Part shown: in pieces, positions 9,570 to 18,244 of the stretch
How the letters are laid out: the number at the start of each line of letters is the position of its first letter
Numbering within the stretch: the first letter of the stretch is position 1
Translations under genes and position numbers: made by a program
From: Salipaludibacillus aurantiacus
GTDB taxonomy: Bacteria; Bacillota; Bacilli; Bacillales; Salisediminibacteriaceae
Direction: 5' to 3'
Assembly: GCF_900111295.1 (NCBI RefSeq)
Contig: NZ_FOGT01000011.1
Location: forward strand, 62,001-126,000
Length of the DNA stretch: 64,000 nucleotides
Notes under the pieces: model-generated
The model's database searches: none
What the model was told of the DNA's origin: nothing
What the model saw: only the letters and a program-made list of their open reading frames with translations

Positions 9570-10136
9570 CTATAAGTTAATGGCGTCCCAGCAGCACTCT
9601 TTGAAATGATCCATTAATGTCTCTGTCTCCTTGATATGTCCACGCTGTATATATTTACAGCAGCCTATAAAAGCACCGAAGACCATAACAATTAAAGCGT
9701 AGGAGGGAAGAGGCTTTATCAGCTTTTTCTTCTGGCCTTCCGCTATAAATTCATGGTAAATATCCAATAGAGAATGATACATGGCGTTGCTTTTTTCGTT
9801 TAGAGCATGGGAGTGGCTGTGGGAATCAATAAAGTAGAGTGCCTTAATGTTCTTATCAGCAAACTGAACCATGCCTGCAAATAAATGATCAAATTTAATG
9901 GTCAAATCCTCTTCATTTTCAAGGTAATTCCGTAAAATGGTGTCCTTTAGTTTCCCTATGTATTCCTGAAACAGTTCGTTAAGAAGTGCTTCTTTATTTT
10001 TAAAATACCGGTAAACTGTTCCTGCACCTACATCCGCAGCCTCAGCAATCATAGGAAGCGTCGTGGCGTCATACCCGCGCTCTGAAAATAACTCAAGAGA
10101 TGCCTCGAAAATTTGTTTCCGCTTATCAACCTTCAT
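9570..10136 (-). CDS. TetR/AcrR family regulator (FatR-like)
   Basis: Transcriptional repressor of 188 residues. The N-terminal ~50 residues form a TetR helix-turn-helix (ILF-type helix, then [19 protein letters not shown]). The rest is an all-helical ligand domain, His- and Cys-rich in places (DSHSHSH, GCCKY, ECCWD). GGGGGAGAA precedes the ATG at 10136. Its position directly upstream of a CYP102 gene matches B. subtilis FatR, which represses cypB and is released by fatty acids. The likely operator is the palindrome just downstream of its own stop. Assignment as FatR ortholog is by context. Confidence 0.85.
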   Translation of the reverse strand: MKVDKRKQIFEASLELFSERGYDATTLPMIAEAADVGAGTVYRYFKNKEALLNELFQEYIGKLKDTILRNYLENEEDLTIKFDHLFAGMVQFADKNIKALYFIDSHSHSHALNEKSNAMYHSLLDIYHEFIAEGQKKKLIKPLPSYALIVMVFGAFIGCCKYIQRGHIKETETLMDHFKECCWDAINL

Positions 10137-10338
10137 CTAAGTTCTCCCCCTTTAAATCCATATAATAACAATCTACTGATAGCCCTTCTGTCTTTTTCCC
10201 AAACCTTTTCCTGTGAAAATACTAACAAAGTCTTACGTGGTCATAGATTTTTTACACAGGGATTTATTTAAGGTTGTTTGAGTGGTCTTTTATACAGGAA
10301 TACGGTTAAAGAGTACGAAAGTTTAGGAGGGATAAGTA

Positions 10339-11316
10339 ATGAAAGCATTAGCTCTTGAAGAAGCAGGCGGTAACTTGAAAGTGATGGATGTACCCGTTCC
10401 CGAACCTGAAGCCGACCAAGTTCTAGTAAAAGTTCATTCGGTCGGACTGAATCCGGTCGATTATAAACTGGCAAATAGTCCGTTGCCGGAGTGGCAGTTT
10501 CCCCATATTCCAGGACTTGATGTAGCAGGTGTTGTGGAAAAAACAGGTGAAAATGTGACTGGCTGGCAGCCCGGAGATAAAGTTTATTACCATGGCAGCC
10601 TTGCCCATCAAGGCGGATTTGCTGAATATTCGATGACCCGTCAGGATGTGCTTGCTCCTCTTCCGGAAGGACTGAGCTTTAATGAAGCAGCAGCTTTACC
10701 AACTCCTGCTTTTACAGCTTACCAGTCTCTGAACAGGAAAGTTCCTCTTAGGAAAGGACAAACAATTTTAGTTCAGGCCGGTGCCGGAGGAGTTGGAGGA
10801 TTTGCAATCCAGCTCGCCCACCTGAAAGGGCTTGATATCATTACCACATGTTCTCCTGAAAATACGGATCATGTTAAGAAACTAGGCGCCAGCAAAGTAA
10901 TCGACTATAACACTGAGAACGTTGTAGAGGAAGTGCATAAATACACAGAAGGCCGCGGGGTCGATATCGTCATGGACATGGTTGGCGGCCAGGCAGTATC
11001 AGAGGCTATGGATATGCTTGCATTTAACGGCCATCTGGTAAGTGTGGTAGAGCTTCCGGATATGAGCCAGTATGAACCTAAATCACTCGCCCTCTCAATT
11101 CATGAAGTAGCCTTAGGATTTGTTTACCGGACAGACGATGAACGGCAAATTGCCGACCTAGGGCATATAGCCAGGGAAGTCGGAGAATTAGCAGCAAGTA
11201 AAAAGCTTGATCCGCTGTTAGAAGAGGTCGTCACGCTGGATGCTGTGCCTGAGACTCTTTCAAAAATTAATGAAGGCCACGTGCGCGGCAATATCGTATG
11301 TCAAATAGTGGGTTAA
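10339..11316 (+). CDS. zinc-independent MDR oxidoreductase (quinone oxidoreductase-like)
   Basis: Medium-chain dehydrogenase/reductase of 325 residues with NAD(P)H cofactor. The N-terminal GroES-like domain (~25-90) is followed by a Rossmann domain with AGAGGVGG at 147-154. The Cys/His zinc ligands of true alcohol dehydrogenases are absent, so a quinone-reductase-like activity is more likely than zinc-dependent alcohol oxidation. TAGGAGGGATAAGTA precedes the ATG. Divergent from the TetR gene with a 200-bp gap. The substrate is not identifiable. Terminator at 11325-11356. Confidence 0.85.
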   Translation: MKALALEEAGGNLKVMDVPVPEPEADQVLVKVHSVGLNPVDYKLANSPLPEWQFPHIPGLDVAGVVEKTGENVTGWQPGDKVYYHGSLAHQGGFAEYSMTRQDVLAPLPEGLSFNEAAALPTPAFTAYQSLNRKVPLRKGQTILVQAGAGGVGGFAIQLAHLKGLDIITTCSPENTDHVKKLGASKVIDYNTENVVEEVHKYTEGRGVDIVMDMVGGQAVSEAMDMLAFNGHLVSVVELPDMSQYEPKSLALSIHEVALGFVYRTDDERQIADLGHIAREVGELAASKKLDPLLEEVVTLDAVPETLSKINEGHVRGNIVCQIVG

Positions 11317-11324
11317 TTGCAATG

Positions 11325-11356
11325 AAACAGCGGCTGATGTAAGCCGCTGTTTTTTT
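11325..11356 (+). terminator. intrinsic terminator of MDR oxidoreductase gene
   Basis: Perfect 11-bp stem AAACAGCGGCT (11325-11335/11342-11352), loop gatgta, then a T run. Confidence 0.85.
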
Positions 11357-11424
11357 GGGGTCTGTTTTTTTGGGGTCTGTCCCCTCGTGCTTTAAAGCTT
11401 TAAACCGCTGGGGGTCTGACCCCT
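11350..11424. repeat. GGGGTCTGxCCCC palindromic element (copy E) with tandemly doubled left edge
   Basis: The left arm ggggtctgtcccc (11372-11384), spacer tcgtgctttaaagctttaaa and right arm gggggtctgacccc (11410-11423) form a full element. Its left edge is duplicated exactly: the 15-mer TTTTTTTGGGGTCTG occurs at 11350-11364 and again at 11365-11379. Confidence 0.85.
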
Positions 11425-11578
11425 TTGTGAATTTCCCTCTTTTATTAAATGAGGCTTTATGTGGAGGTTCTTTATTCTCAATTTACAGCGATTCTCTTCA
11501 TAACGTTTCGATTTACCAAATAAAGGTTAAAGGTTGTCACCAGACGTTATCAAATCTATTTGAAAGTGAGTTGATAGT

Positions 11579-12706
11579 GTGCAAGCAGTGACTTTTCAGG
11601 ACAAAGACAAAATAGAAGTGAAAGAGATGGAAGACCCGAAGATTCAAAACGGGGATGATATGATTATCCGCATCACAGCCTCCGGCATCTGCGGTTCGGA
11701 CCTTCATTTATATAAAACAGGCATTCCTCTGGAAGAAGATTATATTATTGGCCATGAACCAATGGGAATTGTCGAGGAAACCGGGCCGGATGTAAAAAAC
11801 CTTAAAAAAGGTGACCGTGTGGTAATTCCGTTTAACGTAAGCTGCGGAACGTGTCATTTCTGTAAAAATCAGATGGAGAGCCAGTGTGATGAATCCAACC
11901 CTCACAGTGACTCAGGCGGATTATTTGGCTTTTCAAAAATGTTCGGCAATTATCCTGGCGGACAGGCAGAGTACTTAAGAGTGCCTTACGCTGATCAAAC
12001 GTCGTTTAAAGTCCCTGAAAGCAGCGAATTAGATGATGAAAGTGTGTTATTCCTTTCCGACGTCATCCCTACCTCCTGGTGGAGCGTTGAGCCTGTCAAA
12101 AAAGGCGATACAGTCGTTGTATTAGGGTGCGGGCCGATCGGCCTGATGACGCAGAAACTAGCATGGTTAAAAGGGGCTTCAAGAGTCATCGCGGTTGATC
12201 AGGTGCCTCACCGTCTCGAACATGCCAAACGGACAAACAATGTAGAAACGTATAATTTCAGTGAAACGGAAGGCGTAGGTGAACTACTGAATGAAAACAC
12301 GAAAGGCGGAGCAGAAGTAGTTATCGACTGCGTTGGTATGGATGGCACTGTTCCTCCAAATGAAACGTTCGGTTCTGAAGGAGACAACCAGTTTGGTACG
12401 ATCAGTCCAATTGTCACTGCTTCTCAGGCTGTCAAAAAGTTTGGAATCGTTCAGCTTACAGGTGTTTACGGAACGGAAGCAAACAACTTCCCACTCGGTG
12501 ATTTCTTTGCCCGGAATGTTTCCCTGAAAATGGGACAGGCGCCAGTCGTTCATATGATGCCTAAATTATATGAAAAGATAGAAAACGAAGAGTTTGACCC
12601 GAAAGATATCATCACTCACCGTATGTCCTTGTCCGAAGCTCCTAAAGCCTATGACATATTTGATAAAAAAGAAGATAACAATATTAAAGTTGTTTTAAAA
12701 CCATAG
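11579..12706 (+). CDS. zinc-dependent alcohol/sugar dehydrogenase (MDR, formaldehyde-dehydrogenase-like)
   Basis: NAD(P)-dependent dehydrogenase of 375 residues. Catalytic zinc site: Cys38 in GICGSD with His59-Glu60 in GHEP. Structural zinc site: Cys89, Cys92, Cys95 and Cys103 in CGTCHFC...QC. Cofactor motif GCGPIG at 183-188. The overall architecture matches glutathione-independent formaldehyde dehydrogenase-like enzymes and related polyol dehydrogenases. The start is taken as GTG 11579; the upstream GAAAGTGAG is a weak ribosome site. A terminator at 12719-12748 closes the unit. Exact substrate not determinable. Confidence 0.88.
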   Translation: MQAVTFQDKDKIEVKEMEDPKIQNGDDMIIRITASGICGSDLHLYKTGIPLEEDYIIGHEPMGIVEETGPDVKNLKKGDRVVIPFNVSCGTCHFCKNQMESQCDESNPHSDSGGLFGFSKMFGNYPGGQAEYLRVPYADQTSFKVPESSELDDESVLFLSDVIPTSWWSVEPVKKGDTVVVLGCGPIGLMTQKLAWLKGASRVIAVDQVPHRLEHAKRTNNVETYNFSETEGVGELLNENTKGGAEVVIDCVGMDGTVPPNETFGSEGDNQFGTISPIVTASQAVKKFGIVQLTGVYGTEANNFPLGDFFARNVSLKMGQAPVVHMMPKLYEKIENEEFDPKDIITHRMSLSEAPKAYDIFDKKEDNNIKVVLKP

Positions 12707-12718
12707 ATAAATCAGCGG

Positions 12719-12748
12719 GGAGCCTTCTTAAAAGAAGGCTCCTTTTTT
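12719..12748 (+). terminator. intrinsic terminator of zinc dehydrogenase gene
   Basis: 9-bp stem GGAGCCTTC (12719-12727/12734-12742) with 6-nt loop, then TTTTTT. Confidence 0.9.
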
Positions 12749-12754
12749 GAAAAT

Positions 12755-12813
12755 AAAAAGGGGTCTGACCCCTCGTGCTTTAAAGCTTTAAACCACTGGG
12801 GGTCAGACCCCCC
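12755..12813. repeat. GGGGTCTGACCCC palindromic element (copy F)
   Basis: Left arm aaaaaggggtctgacccc (12755-12772) and right arm gggggtcagaccccc (12798-12812). The spacer tcgtgctttaaagctttaaa is identical to copy E, 1.4 kb away, showing recent common origin. Can serve as terminator for the sirtuin gene on the minus strand. Confidence 0.85.
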
Positions 12814-12833
12814 ATTTATTGTAAATTATGAGA

Positions 12834-13895
12834 TTACCTGCGTCTTCCAATTTCAATCAATTCATTTATGTTCTGGAGAGTCTTTTTTGCTTTTCCCTCA
12901 ATTACAAGATCAAATCCCGCTCCGGTTTCTGCAGTTTCCGCGTTAATATAAACCGTTTTTCCTGAAGTCATTGCCGGCAGCTGGTTTGCCGGGTATACTT
13001 CCATACTCGTCCCAATGACAATTACGAGGTTTGCATGTTCGATCGCTTCCAAGGTTGTCTCCCAGGCTTCTTGCGGGAGCATCTCGCCAAAAAGAACAAC
13101 ATCAGGACGCCACCTCCCCCCGCACAGGCTGCACGTTTCATGAGATGTAAATGCTTCAGTAGATCCCTCTTTGCCGCAGTCATGGCATCTAATACTTCTA
13201 ATAGAACCATGTAATTCCTGTACATTTAAGCTTCCCGCAGCGAAGTGAAGACCGTCAACGTTTTGAGTGCCAATCAGCTGAACCAGATCGTTTTCTTCCC
13301 ATTTCGCTAGAATACGGTGCCCCTCATGAGGTTCTATTTGATTCAGAGCTTTCATTCGTGTCGCGTAAAATTCCTGAAACAGATCATAATGGCTATCAAG
13401 AGCTTCTACCGTGGCAACAGTACGAGGGTCGATCTGCTTCCACCAGCCTGAAGAGGACCTGAAATCAGGAATATTCGATTCCGTAGACATACCTGCTCCT
13501 GATAAAATGACGGTCCTTTCAGATCCTAAGAGCCATCTTGCAGCCATAACCATATCTTTATTTTTCCCCGTTAATACCTTGTCACTCCAAGCCAGTAACA
13601 GTTCTTCTCCTATGTTTTTGCTTGTAAGCATATATGCGCCCAGATAAGGATATATAAGCGGATCCGCCTTTAAGAGCTGAAGGCTGCTTAAGGGAGAGCC
13701 ATCCAGCAATCTAAGGGCATTATCCCAGCCTGTCACCTCATTTCCTTCCCGTGGGTAACCGTGCTCTAAAGAAGCCCCATTTACAGTCCGTTTAAATACC
13801 CACTCCCCATTCTTTTTCTCCTTTCCTGAAATTTTAATATGCTCATTTTCCGTGCCGACAGTTAACAGCTCCTGCCAATCATTGACTGATACCAT
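12834..13895 (-). CDS. Sir2 family NAD-dependent protein deacylase with extra N-terminal region
   Basis: Sirtuin of 353 residues. The catalytic domain (~115-350) shows GAGMS (133-137) with NIPDFR, TQNVD (210-214), catalytic His229 in ELHGS, and zinc cysteines 237, 240, 255 and 258. It should remove acetyl or acyl groups from protein lysines using NAD+. Bacterial sirtuins are usually ~230-250 residues; here ~112 residues precede the domain and I do not recognise them. The full-length start is favoured by AAGGAGG ahead of ATG 13895; the internal Met near residue 115 has no visible site. Single gene. Confidence 0.88.
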   Translation of the reverse strand: MVSVNDWQELLTVGTENEHIKISGKEKKNGEWVFKRTVNGASLEHGYPREGNEVTGWDNALRLLDGSPLSSLQLLKADPLIYPYLGAYMLTSKNIGEELLLAWSDKVLTGKNKDMVMAARWLLGSERTVILSGAGMSTESNIPDFRSSSGWWKQIDPRTVATVEALDSHYDLFQEFYATRMKALNQIEPHEGHRILAKWEENDLVQLIGTQNVDGLHFAAGSLNVQELHGSIRSIRCHDCGKEGSTEAFTSHETCSLCGGRWRPDVVLFGEMLPQEAWETTLEAIEHANLVIVIGTSMEVYPANQLPAMTSGKTVYINAETAETGAGFDLVIEGKAKKTLQNINELIEIGRRR

Positions 13896-14137
13896 ATCGC
13901 TGCCTCCTTGGTAAATATCTCATTTCATTCTAACATAGAGAAAGAACACTCACTCTCAAGTAAGGCGACAGCTTTTTTCTGCTTAAGACTCCTATAAACG
14001 GTTCCTCTGCTGCCGTTTCACTTATATGAAAAAGGCTAAGAGAATAGCCCCCTCGCTTTTTATCAAATTTATGTGAGGTCCATCACATACAAAAATTGAT
14101 TTCATATATATACTCATTTTACGAGGAGGGATGTATC

Positions 14138-14470
14138 GTGAAAAAATTAATTACAGTACTTTTAGGCACCTCTCTTTTAATTGCCGCATGTGGTGACGGT
14201 AACAATGACACAAATGAGGCACTGGCAAGTGAAACAGCTTCTAACGGTTCCTATGATTTAATGAATGGCGAAGAAGTTTACGTAAAGGCCTGTGCAAGCT
14301 GCCATGGCGGTGATTTAAGGGGAGCAGGCGCTGGAGGCGTAACAAACTTAACATATGAAGAAGTACTGGATGCTGTGGTAAACGGCTCAGGTATAATGCC
14401 GGCCGGCCTCGTAACTGGAAGCGATGCTGAAGATGTGTCTGCATGGGTGCATGAAGCCGGAAAAGAATAA
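14138..14470 (+). CDS. lipoprotein cytochrome c (c-551, CccB-like)
   Basis: Small membrane-anchored electron carrier of 110 residues. GTG 14138 is the start, with GAGGAGGG at 14123-14130, giving VKK then a hydrophobic stretch and lipobox IAAC (Cys18 lipidated). Haem is bound by CASCH (Cys52, Cys55, His56), and Met87 in GIMPAG is the likely sixth ligand. Size and layout match B. subtilis cytochrome c551 (CccB), which carries electrons on the outer face of the membrane. Single gene; a palindromic element follows as terminator. Confidence 0.9.
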   Translation: MKKLITVLLGTSLLIAACGDGNNDTNEALASETASNGSYDLMNGEEVYVKACASCHGGDLRGAGAGGVTNLTYEEVLDAVVNGSGIMPAGLVTGSDAEDVSAWVHEAGKE

Positions 14471-14536
14471 CACGTCTTTCAGCTGCCAATAAGCAATAGG
14501 TATTTGCTGCCTCCTATATCTCTGACTCAGCAGGAT

Positions 14537-14614
14537 TAAAAAAAGGGGTCAAAAAAAGGGGTCTGTCCCCTCACCAAGTGACGCGTTAAAGCGCGAGGGG
14601 ACAGACCCCCCTTT
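14537..14614. repeat. GGGGTCTGTCCCC palindromic element (copy G) with tandemly doubled left edge
   Basis: Left arm aaaaaaaggggtctgtcccctc (14551-14572) and right arm gaggggacagaccccc (14595-14610) followed by CTTTT. The 13-mer AAAAAAAGGGGTC is tandemly doubled (14538-14550 and 14551-14563), as at copy E. Lies between convergent cytochrome and DUF4083 genes. Confidence 0.85.
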
Positions 14615-14625
14615 TATTTCCAGTT

Positions 14626-14817
14626 CTATTTTCTTCTGCTGTCTTCCAGCAATTCAATGATTCTGTCTAATTTCCTGTTCATTTCTCTTAGCTGCTCATT
14701 TTTATCGTGGTGCCGGTGTCTGTTATTTTTAATAAACGTTGTTAATGAAACTATAAATAAGATAACAAGTCCTATTACCACAAGCTGATAGACCATTGCA
14801 AACACATCCAGGGGCAT
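14626..14817 (-). CDS. DUF4083-type small membrane protein
   Basis: A 63-residue protein with one membrane segment (~8-28) followed by a basic patch (KNNRHRHHDK) and a short amphipathic helix (~38-60) that could form a coiled coil. It resembles the DUF4083 family of Bacillaceae; function unknown. GGAGGAGGGGAAGCTT precedes the ATG at 14817. Upstream on the same strand lies the nucleotidyltransferase-like gene, 44 bp away, so they may be co-transcribed. Confidence 0.7.
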   Translation of the reverse strand: MPLDVFAMVYQLVVIGLVILFIVSLTTFIKNNRHRHHDKNEQLREMNRKLDRIIELLEDSRRK

Positions 14818-14861
14818 AAGCTTCCCCTCCTCCTTTCATCATATGAGACAGCAACTTTTGA

Positions 14862-15455
14862 TTAAAATAGCGTGTTCTCCTCACCTGGAACATGCTCAAC
14901 ACATATTCGCGGCCACTTGGCCTTCCAGTTCTTTTCCTTTATCCGCTTCTCATATATTGCTGCCCTTTCCTGTATTTCTGTAAAGAAAGGCGTAGGTTTA
15001 ACCCTCATATGTAAAGCATCTTCAATCCCCCAGGGAGCTGCTAAACGAATTTGATTATTTGCATCAAGCGATAAACCCAATGCAGTTACTGTTTCAGGAA
15101 ATTTAGATATGGCATCAACTGATGAGAGGTACGGCGGAATGTTATTAACTGTATGCATGCGCGCCTGATTTTTTACCGACCATGGCAAGCCGGGTTTCAG
15201 CTCTCTTAACTTTGCTTCCAGTTTCTTTTCTTCTGCTTCATCCGTATTCGTCTTATCAAAATAAATAACATCTATATCCGGCGGCGCTGTCTTTTGACTA
15301 AACCCGTGCAGCGTATCCCAGATTTTTATACGGATAAATCCCGCGCACACCCACCAGTCGGCCAGCTTCAATTCTTTTGCCGCTTTCAACACATCCATCA
15401 TAAAATCATCATCTTTTACATACTGGATGAGCTCTTCTTCGCTGTTAATACTCAT
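14862..15455 (-). CDS. nucleotidyltransferase-like protein (DUF925 family)
   Basis: Protein of 197 residues resembling the YiaJ/DUF925 nucleotidyltransferase-like family. Visible marks are WWVCAGFIRIKIWDTLHG near residue 35, PDIDVIYFD near residue 60 (the two aspartates expected of the nucleotidyltransferase core) and the family-like APWGIEDALHMRVKPTP. AAGGAGGTTATA precedes ATG 15455. No partner gene suggests a substrate. Confidence 0.75.
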   Translation of the reverse strand: MSINSEEELIQYVKDDDFMMDVLKAAKELKLADWWVCAGFIRIKIWDTLHGFSQKTAPPDIDVIYFDKTNTDEAEEKKLEAKLRELKPGLPWSVKNQARMHTVNNIPPYLSSVDAISKFPETVTALGLSLDANNQIRLAAPWGIEDALHMRVKPTPFFTEIQERAAIYEKRIKEKNWKAKWPRICVEHVPGEENTLF

Positions 15456-15580
15456 TATAACCTCCTTAAATTAGATCTTTTAGATTCCCTTATTAAAATG
15501 GTTTCCCTCACAATTTCTAAGAAGTCCTGTTTTATAGACTTGCCAGGTAATAAACTTAAGCCTTTCTCCCGTGGGTCTAA

Positions 15581-15596
15581 TGTTTCACGTGTAACA
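15581..15596. promoter_or_regulatory. parS: parS-like site (15/16 match)
   Basis: TGTTTCACGTGTAACA differs at one base from the ParB-binding consensus TGTTNCACGTGAAACA. It lies in the gap between the DUF925 gene and the decayed glycerol dehydrogenase, about 38 kb from oriC. Confidence 0.6.
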
Positions 15597-15710
15597 TTTC
15601 TATTAACACTCTCTTAGTGTCCACTTCCACCTTTCAGCTCTCACTCTAAAAATTAAGCCTTAAAGTAAGTAAATATTGCGCCTTATTTTTGTAAATTTTT
15701 TGAAAAAAAC

Positions 15711-16495
15711 TTTGGATCAAAAGCTCTTATTATTGCTGACAGCGCCGTTTGGGATATTGCAGCCCAAAGCGTAGCAGAAAGCCTTGAAAAAGGCGGTATT
15801 TCTCCAATCAAAATTGAATTTAAATTAGATACTCAAATTATCGCACAAGCTCCTGCCCGTTATTTTGCCTCAGGGATCGCGCCACATGGGTAGAGGCCAG
15901 TGCTGCCAAGGCTTCTGACAGTAAAGCGATGGCCGGCGGACGTCCAACTTTAGCAGCCGGTGCTATCGCAGAAAAATGTGAAAAGGTTTTATTCGATTAT
16001 AGTCTTCTTGCTTATGAGTCCGTCAAAGAATCAATTGTCTCACCTGCCGTAGAAGCAGTCATTGAGGCAAATACCCTTTTAAGCGGTATTGGATTTGAAA
16101 GCGGAGGCCTGGCTGCCGCTCATGCTATCCATAATGGCTTTACAGTGATGGAAGGGGACATCCACCACCTGACACACGGTGAAAAAGTAGCATACGGCAC
16201 CCTAACACAGCTTGTATTGGAAAACAGACCTAAGGAAGAAATTTTCCGTTATATAAAGTTATATCACTCTCTAAATTTACCAATTACGTTAGAAGATATC
16301 AAACTGGCTGACGCGTCTTCCGATGACCTTCGCCGAATAGGTGAAGCAGCTGTTAAAGAAGGAGAAACCATTCATAACATGCCTTTTACAGTTACCGCTG
16401 ACGATGTGGTACAGGCGCTACTCGCTGCAGACCGTTATGCTAAAGCCTTCAAGCAGTCTGAAAAACAAAACAGGCTCCCCCTTTTTAATTGCTAA
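15711..16495 (+). pseudogene. gldA: glycerol dehydrogenase remnant (gldA), broken
   Basis: Decayed iron-family glycerol dehydrogenase. Translation from 15711 gives SKALIIADSAVWDIAAQSV, the N-terminal Rossmann part lacking roughly the first 30 residues and any start codon. After EFKL the text jumps to [18 protein letters not shown], losing perhaps 80 internal residues. It then runs into TAG at 15892 because of a small deletion; the lost frame resumes as [20 protein letters not shown]. From 15929 the C-terminal half (188 codons) is intact, including [11 protein letters not shown] and [17 protein letters not shown], which hold the metal-binding histidines. It cannot make an active enzyme. Confidence 0.88.
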
Positions 16496-16698
16496 ATCTA
16501 CGGGACCCTGGAGCTGGCTAGATAGTAACTACTACCGGCCAGTTCCGGTCCACCTTCCTGCTCTCACCTCTCTGCTCTATGCTGCTTGGCAGCGCTATAA
16601 ATGACATTCTCCCCTTCTGTTAATCTCCATTTAAACAGGGATGAAATTCTTTAAACCTGGCAAAACTTAAGGAAAGATAGTTATTAGGAGAGAGTATC

Positions 16699-17397
16699 AT
16701 GGAACCGAATTTCTTAGATTTAACTTTAAAATTAATAACCGGTTTCTTCATGCTTTTTCTTATTACAAGAATTCTCGGTAAAACAACAATTAAACAGCTG
16801 ACGCCTTTTGATTTCGTTTCAGCTATTGTTCTTTCTGAACTTCTCGGAAACGGAGTCTATGAATCAAATATTCCGCTGTCTTTTATCGCTTATGCTATTC
16901 TTTTATGGGGTTTATTACTGGTAGTAATGGAAAAGGGACTGCTTAAATTTAAGAAAATCCGCGGAGCAATGGAGGGAAATCCGTCTATCGTTATACGTGA
17001 CGGAATAATCGACAGGCGTGAGCTTAAGAAGAACCGTATGAACGTAAACCAGCTGCTCAGTTTGCTCAGGCAAAGCGAGATCTTCTCTGTAAGGGAAGTC
17101 GCCTACGCTATTTTAGAATCAAACGGTGGGCTGAGTATTATGAAGAAGTCGAAGTATAAAAAAGTTTCCATTAATGATTTGCAGCTTCCGGAAAAGCCTG
17201 TTTATTTACCTGCGAGCCTGATTCTTGATGGGGAAATACTAGAAGATAACCTGAGAGATTTAGGTTTTACAAGGCCCTGGCTGACGAATCAGCTCACTTC
17301 ATTAGGATATTATGACGTTAAAGAAATCATGTATGCCGACTGGCTGACAGGCGATGGATTATATGTTATACCTAAGCAAAAATTTGAGGCAAAATAA
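16699..17397 (+). CDS. DUF421 membrane protein (YetF family)
   Basis: A 232-residue protein with three N-terminal membrane helices (~7-85) and a cytoplasmic C-terminal domain of the YcaP/YetF type. Recognisable stretches are FDFVSAIVLSELLGNGVY and the RRELKKNRMNVNQLLSLLR segment. TTAGGAGAGAG precedes ATG 16699. Homologues in B. subtilis (YetF, YdfS, YkjA) are linked to spore and membrane physiology; no exact function is assigned. Single gene. Confidence 0.85.
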   Translation: MEPNFLDLTLKLITGFFMLFLITRILGKTTIKQLTPFDFVSAIVLSELLGNGVYESNIPLSFIAYAILLWGLLLVVMEKGLLKFKKIRGAMEGNPSIVIRDGIIDRRELKKNRMNVNQLLSLLRQSEIFSVREVAYAILESNGGLSIMKKSKYKKVSINDLQLPEKPVYLPASLILDGEILEDNLRDLGFTRPWLTNQLTSLGYYDVKEIMYADWLTGDGLYVIPKQKFEAK

Positions 17398-17416
17398 TAC
17401 CGCATCCCTCTCAAAC

Positions 17417-17448
17417 AGAAGCCGTAACAAGAATAGGTTACGGCTTCT
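17417..17448. terminator. hairpin between DUF421 and glutaredoxin genes
   Basis: Perfect 12-bp stem AGAAGCCGTAAC (17417-17428/17437-17448), 8-nt loop, between two convergent genes and overlapping the last codons of the glutaredoxin. No long T run, so strength is uncertain. Confidence 0.6.
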
Positions 17449-17686
17449 GCTCCATTATTTTATTCACCAGTTCCTGAAGCTCAGGTGTCATTCCTTTCAC
17501 AGCTTTATCCCCATAAACTGTTACAGGCACTCCGAGAAACCCGAGCTTTTCAATTTCTTTTTGATACGCGGCATCTGCTGATATATCGCGAACTTTATAA
17601 TGAATTCTGTTTTCAGTCAGCATCTGTTTTACAAAAGTACACTCAATACAGTCTTTAGTCGTATAAACGATAACCTCTTTTTTCAC
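17438..17686 (-). CDS. glutaredoxin family protein
   Basis: Thiol-disulfide protein of 82 residues with active site CIEC at ~13-16 and cis-proline motif GVPVTV near 53. GTG at 17686 is the start; GGAGGAGTAATA lies upstream. It is closest to the NrdH/YruB-type small glutaredoxins, but no ribonucleotide reductase is present nearby. Just downstream of rlmH on the same strand (58 bp), so possibly co-transcribed. Confidence 0.82.
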   Translation of the reverse strand: MKKEVIVYTTKDCIECTFVKQMLTENRIHYKVRDISADAAYQKEIEKLGFLGVPVTVYGDKAVKGMTPELQELVNKIMEQKP

Positions 17687-17744
17687 TATTACTCCTCCGT
17701 TTCATTTGTGCTGACCCCCGGCATTACAAACAACCTACAAAATG

Positions 17745-18224
17745 TCACTTATGGTACGCATGGCCATGAATAATTCGGAAAGCTCTGTATATTTGTTCCG
17801 AAAGAATCAGCCGCATCAATTGATGCGGAAAGGTCATTTTTGAAAAAGATAACTGAAGGTCGGAACGGTTTAACACTGCTTTCCCCAGACCGACTGATCC
17901 GCCTATTACAAAAGCTATTTTACTCTTCCCGTATGTTGCCAGCTGATCCAATTCCTTTGCGAGTCTTTCTGAAGTCCAGGCTTGTCCCTCAATCGCAAGT
18001 GCAATGACAAACGTATCCTGGCTGATCTTGCTTAATATTCTTTCACCCTCTTTTTCTTTCACCTGAATGATCTCATTCTCACTCAGATTATCAGGCGCTT
18101 TTTCATCTGCTACTTCTACCATCTGGACGTTTGCATAAGAACCAAGACGTTTCATATATTCCTGAATTCCCTGCTTCAAATACTTTTCTTTCAATTTACC
18201 AACAGCTATAATTGAAATATTCAT
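17745..18224 (-). CDS. rlmH: 23S rRNA pseudouridine-1915 N3-methyltransferase
   Basis: SPOUT methyltransferase of 159 residues that methylates pseudouridine 1915 in helix 69 of 23S rRNA, using S-adenosylmethionine. The trefoil-knot motifs are [14 protein letters not shown] and [24 protein letters not shown] near the C-terminus. ATG 18224 gives the usual length and has GGCGGTGG upstream; the GTG three codons earlier is less likely. In B. subtilis (yydA) the gene likewise lies near htrC/walRK. Confidence 0.96.
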   Translation of the reverse strand: MNISIIAVGKLKEKYLKQGIQEYMKRLGSYANVQMVEVADEKAPDNLSENEIIQVKEKEGERILSKISQDTFVIALAIEGQAWTSERLAKELDQLATYGKSKIAFVIGGSVGLGKAVLNRSDLQLSFSKMTFPHQLMRLILSEQIYRAFRIIHGHAYHK

Positions 18225-18244
18225 TTTATCCACCGCCCCTCACT

